Assembly: GCA_964497185.1 (NCBI GenBank)
Contig: CAZCBX010000005.1
Span: 1-64,000 of the forward strand
DNA length: 64,000 bases
Origin: CAZCBX01 sp964497185
Lineage (GTDB): Bacteria; Bdellovibrionota_G; JALEGL01; JAGRMV01
Direction: 5' to 3'
In this document: positions 42,591-51,233 of the stretch, one piece after another
Layout: the number at the start of each line of letters is the position of its first letter
Position numbering within the stretch: the first letter of the stretch is position 1
Notes under the pieces: model-generated
What the model was told of the DNA's origin: nothing
The model's database searches: none
Seen by the model: the letters and a program-made list of their open reading frames with translations, nothing else
Program-made: the position numbers and the translations under genes

Positions 42591-44412
42591 CATTGCGCTG
42601 ACTTTCCTGGCGCCCCTGACGCACGCAGTGGACTTGGCTGAACTGGCCCAAGATCCACAATGGCATTTGCTGCTTCACTATGAATCAAAAGCAAAGAAGA
42701 TCAAAAGCCTGGCCGATGGAGAAGGTTTTTTTCTAAGCCCAGAAGGCCGACACTCCCCGCTGGCCGAATTGCGTGCCAATCAAAATCAATTGATGCGTGT
42801 TCCTGCGGTGACGGACCCGCTGACAGATCCACGCTGTCGTTTTCCGCTTCGTTATCAATGGTTGCGTGAGCGGCTTAAACGGGATGATTTGCCACCGCAT
42901 GATGCGCTTGACTGTCCAGCCTTTCATGCATGGAAAAATCAGCTTGGCACACAGGCCGTTTGGCTAGATTTTGCCAGTAGCTACACCAACAATCCTGCCT
43001 CCATGTTTGGGCACACTTTTTTACGCCTGGAGCGGCAGGGGCCAGCCGGTCGCTATCCCGATTTATTGCACTACACGATTAATTTTGCGGCTGAAACCAG
43101 TGGTGAAGACGGTGGCTTGGTTTACACCATCAAAGGTTTGTTTGGTGGCTATCCGGGCGTTTTTTCCACGGTTCCTTTTTATCACAAAGTTCAGGAGTAC
43201 AATCACATCGAGTCCAGGGATGTATGGGAGTATCCGCTGGCGCTGTCCGAAGCACAGCAACAGATATTGATGGATCATTTGTGGGAAATGGGCGCCACGT
43301 ATTTTCGATATTACTTTTTGGATGAAAACTGCTCATATTTTTTATTGATGTTGTTGGAAGCTGTAGACGGTCAAAGCCATTTTCGTTCACAGCTGCCCTT
43401 TTTTACTGTCCCCATGGACACGCTTCGGGTGTTAAAAAAGAAAACCAATTGGGTGGGTGCGCCTCAGTACCGACCGTCGTTGGAAAAGCGTTTTTACCAC
43501 GCGCATCGACAACTAACAGCCGGCCAACAAAAAAACTGGCGCCAATGGATGGTGGACCAACAACCCATGGAGCCGCAGAAATATGACGATTCAACCATGG
43601 CAGCTATGCTCGACACTGCCCTTTTGTATCACGCATGGCAGGAACACCATCATGCCAGAACCCCATGGCAAAAAGAATTGTTATTGCAGCGCAGTCAATA
43701 CCCGCCCACAGCAGAGCTTGCTGGTCAAAAAACACCGCCGCCCGATCCATTGCAGGGCCATGGCACCTCGCGGTTGTCGCTGGGCTATCGGGCCATTGGC
43801 GATACTTCTTATGCGCAGCTGGAGGTGCGAGGTGCGTATCATGATTTATTGGATCGGCCCGTCGGCTTTGATGCACTGGCGCAGGTAGAAATGCTGCGAG
43901 GATTGGTTCGTTACCGGGTGGACGATCCGCAGCTTCGTTTGGATCGCTTGCAAATATTGGAAATTATTTCGCTCTACCCCTATCGCCGTCATGATCGACG
44001 GTTGTCATGGAATGTATCCACCGGATACGAAACCTTGCAGTCCGAGGACTGCCGTGATTGTGGACAATTGTTTTTACAGGCGGGCCCAGGTCTTACATTG
44101 GCACGCGTGCATGGGCGCCGCTTGTTTTTTGCCAACTTAATCAATGCAAAAATCGGCATCGCCCCCTGGAATCGACTGGGCCTGTCCGCCAAACCACAGT
44201 GGATCGGTATTGCGCAATGGGATGTTTCACACCATATTCGCTTGCAAGCGCAAGCACAATACACCTATGATGTATGGGGTCCGTTGGACCATGAATGGAA
44301 AACGACTGTAACGGTTGCATGGGACGTTCATCCGCGCCATCAGCTTCGGCCGTTTTACGCACACCAGTTTCATCAACAACAATGGGGAGTCAATTGGTTA
44401 TGGTATTTTTAA
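42565..44412 (+). CDS. DUF4105-family envelope protein
   Basis: About 615 residues from the ATG at 42565, or 629 from an in-frame GTG at 42523 that overlaps the DUF3015 stop. Neither start has a good ribosome-binding site. The signal peptide MLGFKHAFFIALTFLAPLTHA favours 42565. The N-terminal half matches DUF4105: DFASSYTNNPASMFGHTFLRL, LLHYTINFAAETSGEDGG and YYFLDENCSYFLL. This Asn/His/Cys-rich set suggests a papain-like hydrolase. The C-terminal half reads as beta-strands (LSLGYRAIGDTSYAQLEVRG) and ends LWYF, so it may be an outer-membrane barrel. It overlaps the next lipoprotein gene by 13 bases. Confidence 0.8.
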   Translation: MLGFKHAFFIALTFLAPLTHAVDLAELAQDPQWHLLLHYESKAKKIKSLADGEGFFLSPEGRHSPLAELRANQNQLMRVPAVTDPLTDPRCRFPLRYQWLRERLKRDDLPPHDALDCPAFHAWKNQLGTQAVWLDFASSYTNNPASMFGHTFLRLERQGPAGRYPDLLHYTINFAAETSGEDGGLVYTIKGLFGGYPGVFSTVPFYHKVQEYNHIESRDVWEYPLALSEAQQQILMDHLWEMGATYFRYYFLDENCSYFLLMLLEAVDGQSHFRSQLPFFTVPMDTLRVLKKKTNWVGAPQYRPSLEKRFYHAHRQLTAGQQKNWRQWMVDQQPMEPQKYDDSTMAAMLDTALLYHAWQEHHHARTPWQKELLLQRSQYPPTAELAGQKTPPPDPLQGHGTSRLSLGYRAIGDTSYAQLEVRGAYHDLLDRPVGFDALAQVEMLRGLVRYRVDDPQLRLDRLQILEIISLYPYRRHDRRLSWNVSTGYETLQSEDCRDCGQLFLQAGPGLTLARVHGRRLFFANLINAKIGIAPWNRLGLSAKPQWIGIAQWDVSHHIRLQAQAQYTYDVWGPLDHEWKTTVTVAWDVHPRHQLRPFYAHQFHQQQWGVNWLWYF

Positions 44413-45272
44413 AAACATTCATTCATGCGTTCAGTGTGGTGGCCTTTGCATTCATGTTTGGCGGTTGTGCGTCGATGGTGACGCAGCCGACGGACTTAAC
44501 TTATTCCGAGCCGAAAAAAGTGGTGTTTCAAACACCCCAAGAGCTTTGGATTCATGTGGAAGATGACATAAAATTGCATGCCTGGTGGTTTCGCGCCAAA
44601 AGTCAAAACAGCCAGGCCGTGGTGTTGCAGTTTCATGGCAACGCCGAAAACATGACCAGTCATTATCAATCGGTGGCATGGATGCTTAATCATGATTTGG
44701 ATGTGGTCACATTTGATTACCGTGGCTATGGCCAATCGGGCGGCAAAGACAAACTGTCTTCGATCATGAACGATGCATCCAAGGTGGTTCGCTTTGTGTC
44801 CCACCTTTATCAAATGCAAAACAAACCCATCTGGCTGTATGGACAAAGCCTAGGCTCACTGGTTTCAGCGCAAGCGCTGGTGCAGCTTGAAGATGAGGAT
44901 ATACCCATCGAAGGTTGGATCATTGAGGGCGGAATGGATTCACTCACCCGCACGGCGCAGGATATGCTCAGCCAACACTGGTTTAGCTGGGCCTTTCAAC
45001 CATTGGGCCATGTATTGCTGCCCTCCAGATACAACATGCGACATGTGGTGGATAAAGTGGGCGCATTGCCACCCATTTTGCTGCTGCACAGCGAGCAAGA
45101 TCCCATCATACCCATTGAGCAAGCGCACCGTTTAAAATCACGTTTGGCCCAGGATACGTGCATGATCAGGGTCAAAGAAAAAACGCACATCAATGTGGGC
45201 AATGTGGCCAATGGCAAATACCGCCAGAGCATTGAAGCATTCATCAAACGAGGTCAATGCAAACAACCATGA
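44400..45272 (+). CDS. Alpha/beta-hydrolase lipoprotein
   Basis: A 290-residue protein with a lipoprotein signal (MVFLKTFIHAFSVVAFAFMFGGC). Its hydrolase core contains VVLQFHGNAENMTSH (oxyanion strand), FDYRGYGQSGG, the nucleophile elbow WLYGQSLGSLVS, LLLHSEQDPIIP (acid) and KTHINVG (His). This order matches the BEM46/ABHD13-like group, presumed serine esterases or lipases. The start at 44400 overlaps the DUF4105 stop by 13 bases, and its own end overlaps the next gene by 16. Membrane anchoring suggests action on lipids or acylated proteins; the substrate is unknown. Confidence 0.8.
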   Translation: MVFLKTFIHAFSVVAFAFMFGGCASMVTQPTDLTYSEPKKVVFQTPQELWIHVEDDIKLHAWWFRAKSQNSQAVVLQFHGNAENMTSHYQSVAWMLNHDLDVVTFDYRGYGQSGGKDKLSSIMNDASKVVRFVSHLYQMQNKPIWLYGQSLGSLVSAQALVQLEDEDIPIEGWIIEGGMDSLTRTAQDMLSQHWFSWAFQPLGHVLLPSRYNMRHVVDKVGALPPILLLHSEQDPIIPIEQAHRLKSRLAQDTCMIRVKEKTHINVGNVANGKYRQSIEAFIKRGQCKQP

Positions 45273-46387
45273 CTTGGTTGATGGTTGCATTTGTTCTATT
45301 GGCATTGATCTGCATGGTCATGCTCAACCCAGCCACCAAAGTGGTCGATCGTTTGTTGATTGCCAGGCAGCCATGGCGGCTCAAAGCAAGCGGACAAAAA
45401 GACGACACCAAGATAAACATGGCACTTGGCACGCGGGTGCCTCTGCACATGCAAGGCGGGGACGGCGGCGCTGCCCCGCAAATACAAAGCAGTTCACCTG
45501 ACATAGCCGCTGTTTTGGATGAAACCAACGGCATGGGTCTCTATGCAAAAAAATCAGGGGAGGCCTTTCTATTCAAGCAGCCAGACGCCCAGGATGAACC
45601 GCCCAAAACATTGCTACGTGTCACCTGCATCGAACCCGAAACCGTGCAGCTCAGTGTGGACCAGCAAAAAATAACACCAGGTTCACACCCCGTATGGCCC
45701 CTGGCGCAACAGCGGAAGCTGTCCGTCGCGTATCAATGGTACGATAAACACGGTGATTCATTGGCAGGCGTTGTTACGTCTCACACGCCTTTTGTTCAAA
45801 TGCCCTCCAATGCAGCATTGGATGCACATCAGCAGAAATTTTGTTTTATACCCACCCCAAGTTCCCCCACGTTGGAGGTGCAATGTTTGGAACAAAATTT
45901 TGTTTTTTATCAAACGCCCCAAGCGCAAGCGGTGATGCAGGCCGTAGCGACGGAAGTACCCGCAATGGATTATTTTACGGACGCCACCAAAAAAAACATG
46001 TCTGTTCAGTTGCAACTTCAGCTTTGCACCAAGGAGGGAGAACCCTACTTACTTGACCAATCAATGGGCCAGCCCACTGAAATTCGATGGCGTAAAAATC
46101 AGGAAACGTTTTCAAACTGGACCCGTCCTTATGAAAAAGACAAACCCATTGTGTATGTGGTGCAGCGCCAACTGGATGACAAGTCGCGGTGGGTGTATCA
46201 GTTGACACTGCACCCATTCATTGCACAAAACGCCGATGCACTCACCCTACAGTTTCGCCATCGCAACTTTTCCAACCGTCAACTGTCATTGCAAGAATCG
46301 CTCTGGCTGCCTGAATATCAAATCGACATCCAAGGCCTGCCTTGGCATGCAAAATCTTTACAAGCAACGTGGCTGGCAAAACATTAA
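45257..46387 (+). CDS. Membrane-anchored protein of unknown function
   Basis: A 376-residue protein with one N-terminal hydrophobic helix (MTWLMVAFVLLALICMVMLN) and no lipobox, so probably inner-membrane anchored with an exported domain. The rest looks beta-rich and contains eight or so cysteines (TCIEPE, FCFIPT, QCLEQN, QLCTKEG). I do not recognise a family. It overlaps the hydrolase gene by 16 bases and converges on the cyclotransferase-like gene with a four-base overlap. The tight overlaps suggest it works with the DUF4105 and hydrolase proteins. Confidence 0.65.
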   Translation: MQTTMTWLMVAFVLLALICMVMLNPATKVVDRLLIARQPWRLKASGQKDDTKINMALGTRVPLHMQGGDGGAAPQIQSSSPDIAAVLDETNGMGLYAKKSGEAFLFKQPDAQDEPPKTLLRVTCIEPETVQLSVDQQKITPGSHPVWPLAQQRKLSVAYQWYDKHGDSLAGVVTSHTPFVQMPSNAALDAHQQKFCFIPTPSSPTLEVQCLEQNFVFYQTPQAQAVMQAVATEVPAMDYFTDATKKNMSVQLQLQLCTKEGEPYLLDQSMGQPTEIRWRKNQETFSNWTRPYEKDKPIVYVVQRQLDDKSRWVYQLTLHPFIAQNADALTLQFRHRNFSNRQLSLQESLWLPEYQIDIQGLPWHAKSLQATWLAKH

Positions 46388-47085
46388 GAATCGCCGCTTA
46401 AGCGATGGGGATACCATCGGCGCACCAAGCGTCCAATGCTCTGATCGTATTTGGACAAGTAGGCATTGTACCGAGGTGCGTTGATTTTGGGCCGGCAAAA
46501 TACAAAGGCGCGGCGCTGTTTGGGCACGCGGGGCAAAACCGACACTTGCTGTAAAATCTGCTCGTGTTCCAAAAGACGCAGGCCCGAAGCTTGATAGGCC
46601 TGTTTCATCCGCTCAACATAGGTGTGGGTGGGTTTGATCGTTCGATCCACAACATGACCGCGATAAAAATACAGGCGCTTTGAATTTTGATGTAGCCAAA
46701 TTTTTCGGTGCCGTCTGAAAAAAGGCACCAGCTCCATGGCATCCAGTCGCCACATATCCCATACAGAAATCAGCAAAAGTTTGCCGTACACCTGACTTAA
46801 ATTTTTGGGCAACACATCGGCAAAACCATGACCTTCATAAGGACTGGGGTGGGTAAAAGCAAGCACGTGATCTTCTAAAACAAAATCATGATGCTCGGCC
46901 ACATCAAGGCCGCGCTGTTCCCACATATCGGTCCCCAGGTTGGCACCGTATGCAAAGTGCCATACGCGCGGCCCACGATTGCCACATAGCCGGCGTCCAA
47001 TGGACACCAAACTCAAAAACAATTTCCAACCAATCGCGTGAAGCATACAAGGGGTGTACGGAAAAAACACAGCGATGTAAACCAT
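46384..47085 (-). CDS. Gamma-glutamylcyclotransferase-like protein
   Basis: About 233 residues from 47085; other in-frame starts lie at 47046 and further upstream, and none has a clear ribosome-binding site. The core reads WHFAYGANLG, then EDHVLAFTHPSPYEGHGFADVLP, QVYGKLLLIS and RLDAMELVPFFRRH. This is the order of the GGCT/AIG2 fold (YGSNL, strand, G.LY, LD..E), where the Glu is catalytic. Such enzymes release 5-oxoproline from gamma-glutamyl compounds. A glutathione synthetase lies about 5 kb away, so a glutathione-related role is possible but unproven. The C-terminal 100 residues are basic and unfamiliar. Confidence 0.6.
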   Translation of the reverse strand: MVYIAVFFPYTPCMLHAIGWKLFLSLVSIGRRLCGNRGPRVWHFAYGANLGTDMWEQRGLDVAEHHDFVLEDHVLAFTHPSPYEGHGFADVLPKNLSQVYGKLLLISVWDMWRLDAMELVPFFRRHRKIWLHQNSKRLYFYRGHVVDRTIKPTHTYVERMKQAYQASGLRLLEHEQILQQVSVLPRVPKQRRAFVFCRPKINAPRYNAYLSKYDQSIGRLVRRWYPHRLSGDS

Positions 47086-47113
47086 CTTTGCAGTTGTCTT
47101 TTGGCCGAAGATT

Positions 47114-47932
47114 ATGCACACTACAAACACCATGAAGCCTTGGCAGAAAAAAATGCACGAAGTCATCTTTGAGGCCGAAACCCCCAGCGGCAAGTTTTTT
47201 GATGTGCTTTTGCTTTGGGCCATCGTTTTAAGCGTAGCCGTGGTTATGCTTGAAAGCATCGAAAGCGTAAAACAAGCCTATGGCGGCTACTTACGCGTGG
47301 CAGAATGGGTGTTTACGGCATTGTTTACCATTGAATACACGTTGCGGCTTTTGTCGGTTCGCCAACCCATGAAATACGCCACCAGTTTTTTTGGGGTGGT
47401 GGATTTGCTGGCCATCGTGCCAACCTACATCAGCTATTTTGTGGTGGGCGCCCAATCTCTGTTGGTCATTCGCGTTTTGCGTCTGCTGCGCATATTTCGG
47501 GTACTTAAGCTCGTTCAGTTTGTCACCGAATCCCGCGTGCTGATCCGCGCCCTGCATGCCAGCCGAGAAAAAATCATCGTATTTTTGGGTGGCGTGATTT
47601 GTTTGGTGCTGATTATCGGATCTTTGATGTATTTGGTGGAAGGGCAAGAAAACGGATTTAGCAGCATTCCCATGGGGGTGTACTGGGCCATTGTCACGCT
47701 GACCACCGTCGGCTTTGGAGACATCACCCCCAGCACGCCGCTGGGTCAGTTTTTATCCAGCGTGGTGATGATCATGGGGTATGCCATACTGGCGGTGCCC
47801 ACCGGCATCATTTCGGTGGAGTTGGCGCAAGCCGAGCATCAAATGCACAACACCATTGCGTGTCCAGCTTGCAGTGTGGAAGGCCATTCCATCAAGGCCA
47901 AACATTGTTATCGCTGCGGCGCTCTTCTGTAA
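47114..47932 (+). CDS. Voltage-gated-type potassium channel with C-terminal zinc ribbon
   Basis: A 272-residue six-helix channel subunit. S1-S3 run from about 28 to 120. S4 is RVLRLLRIFRVLKL with basic residues every third position, the voltage-sensor pattern. The pore carries the potassium selectivity filter TVGFGD before the last helix FLSSVVMIMGYAILAVPTGI. The final 30 residues contain CPAC and CYRC, a small zinc-ribbon module that is not part of ordinary bacterial Kv channels. It may sense redox state or metals, or help tetramerise. A terminator follows at 47959. Confidence 0.88.
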   Translation: MHTTNTMKPWQKKMHEVIFEAETPSGKFFDVLLLWAIVLSVAVVMLESIESVKQAYGGYLRVAEWVFTALFTIEYTLRLLSVRQPMKYATSFFGVVDLLAIVPTYISYFVVGAQSLLVIRVLRLLRIFRVLKLVQFVTESRVLIRALHASREKIIVFLGGVICLVLIIGSLMYLVEGQENGFSSIPMGVYWAIVTLTTVGFGDITPSTPLGQFLSSVVMIMGYAILAVPTGIISVELAQAEHQMHNTIACPACSVEGHSIKAKHCYRCGALL

Positions 47933-47958
47933 CGGAAATATAAATTGGTTTCAAAAAC

Positions 47959-47986
47959 AAAAAGGCTCCCGCAAGGGAGCCTTTTT
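47959..47986. terminator. Bidirectional terminator between channel and csbD genes
   Basis: AAAAAGGCTCCC, loop GCAA, GGGAGCCTTTTT: a perfect 12-bp stem with A and T tracts on both sides. It can serve the plus-strand channel gene and the minus-strand CsbD gene. Confidence 0.85.
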
Positions 47987-48019
47987 GCCAGGGTTGCAAT
48001 TATAAGCTTAAGGGCTTGT

Positions 48020-48217
48020 TTAAGCTTGTCCGATAAAATCGTCGTATTGCTTTTTGGCTTCTTCTTTTTCGATGCCATATTTTTCTTGTAGGGTACCGAT
48101 AAACTGGTCTCGGTTGCCTTTAAATTGTTCAACCTCATCGTCGGTTAATTTACCCCACTTGGCTTGAACTTTACCTTTAAGTTGGTTCCAGTTACCTTTG
48201 ATTTGTTCTTCATTCAT
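48020..48217 (-). CDS. CsbD-family stress protein
   Basis: A 65-residue protein beginning MNEEQIKGNWNQLKGKVQAKWGKLTDDE, the CsbD signature, and ending with a helix (EAKKQYDDFIGQ). CsbD proteins accumulate under general stress or in stationary phase; their biochemical role is unknown. AAAGGAG precedes the start. It lies 11 bases after a secreted coiled-coil gene on the same strand, so they are probably one transcript. Confidence 0.9.
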   Translation of the reverse strand: MNEEQIKGNWNQLKGKVQAKWGKLTDDEVEQFKGNRDQFIGTLQEKYGIEKEEAKKQYDDFIGQA

Positions 48218-48228
48218 TGTAATCTCCT

Positions 48229-48642
48229 TTATTGAGTTTTATTTAAAAGCTGTTCTTTTCGCTGATTGTAGCGAGTTGTAAAATCTTCCCACGACTGGTC
48301 CAATCTATTTTTGGCCGTTTCCCATTGGGCATCGGTCTTATTGGAAAAGTCACGCCACTGATCTTGCAAACCGCGCAAGTCATCCGTGACATCGTTGCGC
48401 ATATCGCGAAAATCCCGTCGAATCGATCGATCCCACTCTTTGGATTTGGCTTCCAAAACCGCAAGGTCTTGCATCACTTCATCCATACGGGCCTCAATGC
48501 GCTCTTGGTAATCGGTGCGCTTGTCATCATCCACAACCACTACCGTATCGCTCTCTTCAACCAATTCAATATCGTCGGCCATCACTGGCATCACCAGCAA
48601 ACCACTCATCAAGAAAAAAGCCGACTCTTTAAAAAATTTCAT
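48229..48642 (-). CDS. Secreted coiled-coil protein, likely stress-related
   Basis: A 137-residue protein with signal peptide MKFFKESAFFLMSGLLVMPVMA followed by an acidic stretch and a long charged amphipathic helix (residues about 40-130) rich in Asp, Arg, Gln and Trp. The helix reads like a coiled coil (LAVLEAKSKEWDRSIRRDF). No family is recognised with certainty. It is co-directional with and adjacent to csbD, suggesting shared stress induction. It may act as a periplasmic chaperone or structural protein. Confidence 0.65.
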   Translation of the reverse strand: MKFFKESAFFLMSGLLVMPVMADDIELVEESDTVVVVDDDKRTDYQERIEARMDEVMQDLAVLEAKSKEWDRSIRRDFRDMRNDVTDDLRGLQDQWRDFSNKTDAQWETAKNRLDQSWEDFTTRYNQRKEQLLNKTQ

Positions 48643-48843
48643 AAACTCTCCTATTCAACGTTGATCGTTGCTACCCCCACAACTTACCCAACGCCCCCCT
48701 AACTTCAATCTATCGTTGGTTAGGTGAGGGCTAAGGCCGTTGAGTATGGTAAGAAAGGGTCAAAATAGATTTTTCTTTCATCCATTCAACGCGACCTTGT
48801 AGAAACTTCTTATGATAGGAAATCCAGGGCTTGGGTACAAAAC

Positions 48844-48859
48844 TGGCACTTAGATTGCA
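48844..48859 (+). promoter_or_regulatory. Sigma-54 (RpoN) promoter
   Basis: TGGCAC at 48844-48849, five bases, then TTGCA at 48855-48859: an exact match to the sigma-54 -24/-12 consensus. It lies 35 bases before the ATG at 48895, leaving room for a start site near 48870 and the AAAAGGAGA ribosome-binding site at 48882-48890. An activator site should lie upstream, but none was identified. Confidence 0.65.
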
Positions 48860-48894
48860 TTGATTAATCTCTTAAACACTAAAAAGGAGAAATT

Positions 48895-49334
48895 ATGCAA
48901 CCTGAGTACAAAAAATTAAAATCATTTGAACACAAAGGTGGATCACAGTCCAAAAAAACAAACCCATCTGTTTGAATTTCAGAACTGGGATGTGTATCGA
49001 AGGTCGGTAAAACTGGTTAAGGTGTGTCGGCAGATTGCCAACGAGCATCAAAAAAAATGGTGTTAAAGGATATGCAGATCAGCTTACTAGGGCCAGCCTC
49101 TCCATCCCACTTAACATTGCAGAAGGTTATTCAAGATTTGGAAAAAAAGAAAAGCTCAACTATTTTAGAATTGCAAAGGGGTCATTGTTTGAGTGCGTAG
49201 CGTGTATTGATATTGTGAAAAACTTTGACGGCATGGACGAGCAACAATACAGGAAAATGATCCAAGGGATGTGCGAGATCGGCAAAATGCTATCAGGCCT
49301 AATACGGAAAATCGATGAGGTAGATTCGAACTAA
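48895..49334 (+). pseudogene. Four-helix-bundle protein (23S rRNA IVP family), two frameshifts
   Basis: Translation starts at a good site (AAAAGGAGA, ATG 48895) but stops after 26 codons. Moving frame at a run of seven A's near 48950 continues with FEFQNWDVYRRSVKLVKVCR to EHQKKWC. Moving frame again at a run of eight A's near 49050 continues with VKGYADQLTRASLSIPLNIA and runs to 49334 (GSLFECVACIDIVK, CEIGKMLSGLIRKI). The joined product matches the S23/IVP four-helix-bundle family, including the NIAEGY motif. Both breaks fall on homopolymers, so they may be sequencing errors or true decay. Confidence 0.8.
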
Positions 49335-49411
49335 GGATTTCGATTGGGGCTTAGGGATTCGCTATTAAGGTAAGGGTTAACCCCGAATGCCCAAAGCCTT
49401 AAGGATTAGTA

Positions 49412-49487
49412 TGGCTCCCCGGGACGGGCTCGAACCGCCGACCCAATGATTAACAGTCATTTGCTCTACCGACTGAGCTACCGGGGA
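49412..49487 (-). tRNA. tRNA-Asn (anticodon GTT)
   Basis: Reading the minus strand, the 7-bp acceptor stem TCCCCGG pairs with CCGGGGA. The D arm (AGCTCAGTCGGTAGAGC), anticodon loop CTGTTAA and T arm GGTTCGA are all present. The discriminator is G and the CCA end is encoded (49412-49414). Total length is 76 bases. It lies alone between the broken four-helix-bundle gene and the RDD gene. Confidence 0.97.
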
Positions 49488-49623
49488 ATACTTAGGTAAG
49501 GTCCGCTTATAAAATCGTTTAGAGGCCTTGTCAACGACATTTTTATCGGTGTCGAGGAGTTCTTGCGTCGAGCCAGGGTCAAGGGATTGGCGTGATGATG
49601 GCACTTCGGGTATATACAAAATC

Positions 49624-50130
49624 ATGACCCACAAAGTTTCTGCGATGACCACCGATTCGATGCAAAAGCCGGGTGGCTTTGGCCGCCGGTTTTTGGCCGC
49701 GCTGTTGGATGCTTGTTTGCTTTCGTTGTTGATGTACCCTGCGGTTTTGTTGCTGCAATCCATGGGTTTGGCCCCCGAGGAGTTTAACCCCCGCAGCCCC
49801 ACCACACGTACAGCTTATTTTATTTTATGGCTGATCCAGTTTTCCGCCATCTATGGATATTATGGCTGGTTTTATCACCATCACGGCGCCACCCCCGGCA
49901 AAAAAATGATGGGCTTAAAAGTGCTGGATGCCCGAACAGGGTTGCACGTGAGTTTTGCCAAAGCTTTTTTTCGCGAAACCGTGGGCAAATGGATATCGAG
50001 TTTGCCTTTTGGTTTGGGTTTTGCGCTGATTGTATGGCGTGTGGATGGCAAGGCGCTGCACGATCTAATGTTTTATACCCGCGTGGTGGATGTTCGACCG
50101 CCCATGCCGCCTGCCACCCCAAGCAGCTAA
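49624..50130 (+). CDS. RDD-family membrane protein
   Basis: A 168-residue protein with the RDD signature GFGRRFLAALLDACLLSLLM in the first helix, a second helix around FILWLIQFSAIYGYYGWFY, the loop GATPGKKMMGLKVLDARTG, and a third helix near ISSLPFGLGFALIVW. RDD proteins are small integral membrane proteins of mostly unknown role, some linked to ion or solute transport. Candidate starts at 49624, 49645 and 49660 are all in frame; 49624 is used, without a strong ribosome-binding site. The end overlaps the convergent DUF1704-like gene by four bases. Confidence 0.8.
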   Translation: MTHKVSAMTTDSMQKPGGFGRRFLAALLDACLLSLLMYPAVLLLQSMGLAPEEFNPRSPTTRTAYFILWLIQFSAIYGYYGWFYHHHGATPGKKMMGLKVLDARTGLHVSFAKAFFRETVGKWISSLPFGLGFALIVWRVDGKALHDLMFYTRVVDVRPPMPPATPSS

Positions 50131-51233
50131 TGACGGCCTTGCAAAAGCAAAGGAATAAAAGCCGGATCGGCAATGGCTTGATTTTGCAGCAGCGACATTA
50201 AGGGTTCAACGTGGGCAATGGCAACCTGCCCCACATACAACGCGTGCAGCGCTTGCATGGACTGATTTTGTAATTTTTTCATGCCCTGCAAAGAAAGATG
50301 CTCGGCCAACAAGCCACCTTTTTCACTGGTATCGTGCAGACCCATTTTGACTTTTTGGGTCAGGCTGTAGGCTTTGTCATCGGTAAACAACGTGCGCAAA
50401 TAACGAAATGTTTCATAAAATGAATGGGTCGACGCATAGTATGAAGCCAGAAGGCCGCCGGCAGCGTTGCGCAAAAAATACAATTGCAAACGCCCTTGCC
50501 GCCGCTCCAGTTCTAAGGTGAGCGCGGCGCGCGCCTCTTCCCATCCCATGGTTCCGTGGCGAAAAACATGCAGCGACTGCCGGGCTGCATTTTTGGCGCG
50601 GTAGGTATCCACCTCGACAGCACGCTGGATGATTTTTTCAATCAAATGTTCATTGACCAACAATCCCGCCGGCACCAAAATCTTTTTTTGCAAAGGGTGG
50701 GTGTCCATCAGCCAAATATGCGAGCTGCCCTCACCCACCGACCACCCCTCAATGCGTTCAGCGGTGAGACGTTCACGAATTCTTTCAATCACCACCCGAA
50801 TGCCTGAATACGCATCCCCATGACGAACCGGCTTAATTTTTTTTACCCACTGATGCGCTTCTTGAATCAAACTGGCCGAAGGCACACCAAACAACTCAAT
50901 GGCCTTTTGGGTAAACGAAAGCGCAGTTCGATCGGCGATCATTTGAAAATAAAGTTTGTAGCGGCCGATGCAGCTTCGGTACAAAAATGCAAAAGGCCCC
51001 TCCGGCACAGCCAAGCCGCGAAGGCTTTCAAGAATGTTTTGCACATCCTCGGGGGGCGAAGGGTATTCAAACTGAGGATTGTAAGCTTGCTTCTCACTCA
51101 GGGCCGCAAAAAAAGTATCTTTTTCCTCATCCATATTGGTGGGTAGCAGATAATCCATGGGCCAAATGTGACCAATCAAGTTTTTGAGCGTTTCATCCAG
51201 GGCTCTGGTTTCTTGATCGATGGAGCTGGGCAT
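50127..51233 (-). CDS. DUF1704-like (tyrosine carboxypeptidase fold) protein lacking zinc ligands
   Basis: A 368-residue protein whose order of segments follows the DUF1704/MATCAP family: YLLPTNMDEEKDTFFAAL and NPQFEYPSPPEDV near the start, then KKILVPAGLLVNEHLIEKII, then SFYETFRYLRTLF, KVKMGLHDTSEKGG and EHLSLQG. Active relatives have HExxxH after the LVP strand and an EEGLA motif later. Here these read VEVDTY and ARAALT, so both histidines and the second Glu region are gone. It is probably a catalytically dead homologue with a binding role. No signal peptide is seen. Confidence 0.6.
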   Translation of the reverse strand: MPSSIDQETRALDETLKNLIGHIWPMDYLLPTNMDEEKDTFFAALSEKQAYNPQFEYPSPPEDVQNILESLRGLAVPEGPFAFLYRSCIGRYKLYFQMIADRTALSFTQKAIELFGVPSASLIQEAHQWVKKIKPVRHGDAYSGIRVVIERIRERLTAERIEGWSVGEGSSHIWLMDTHPLQKKILVPAGLLVNEHLIEKIIQRAVEVDTYRAKNAARQSLHVFRHGTMGWEEARAALTLELERRQGRLQLYFLRNAAGGLLASYYASTHSFYETFRYLRTLFTDDKAYSLTQKVKMGLHDTSEKGGLLAEHLSLQGMKKLQNQSMQALHALYVGQVAIAHVEPLMSLLQNQAIADPAFIPLLLQGRH

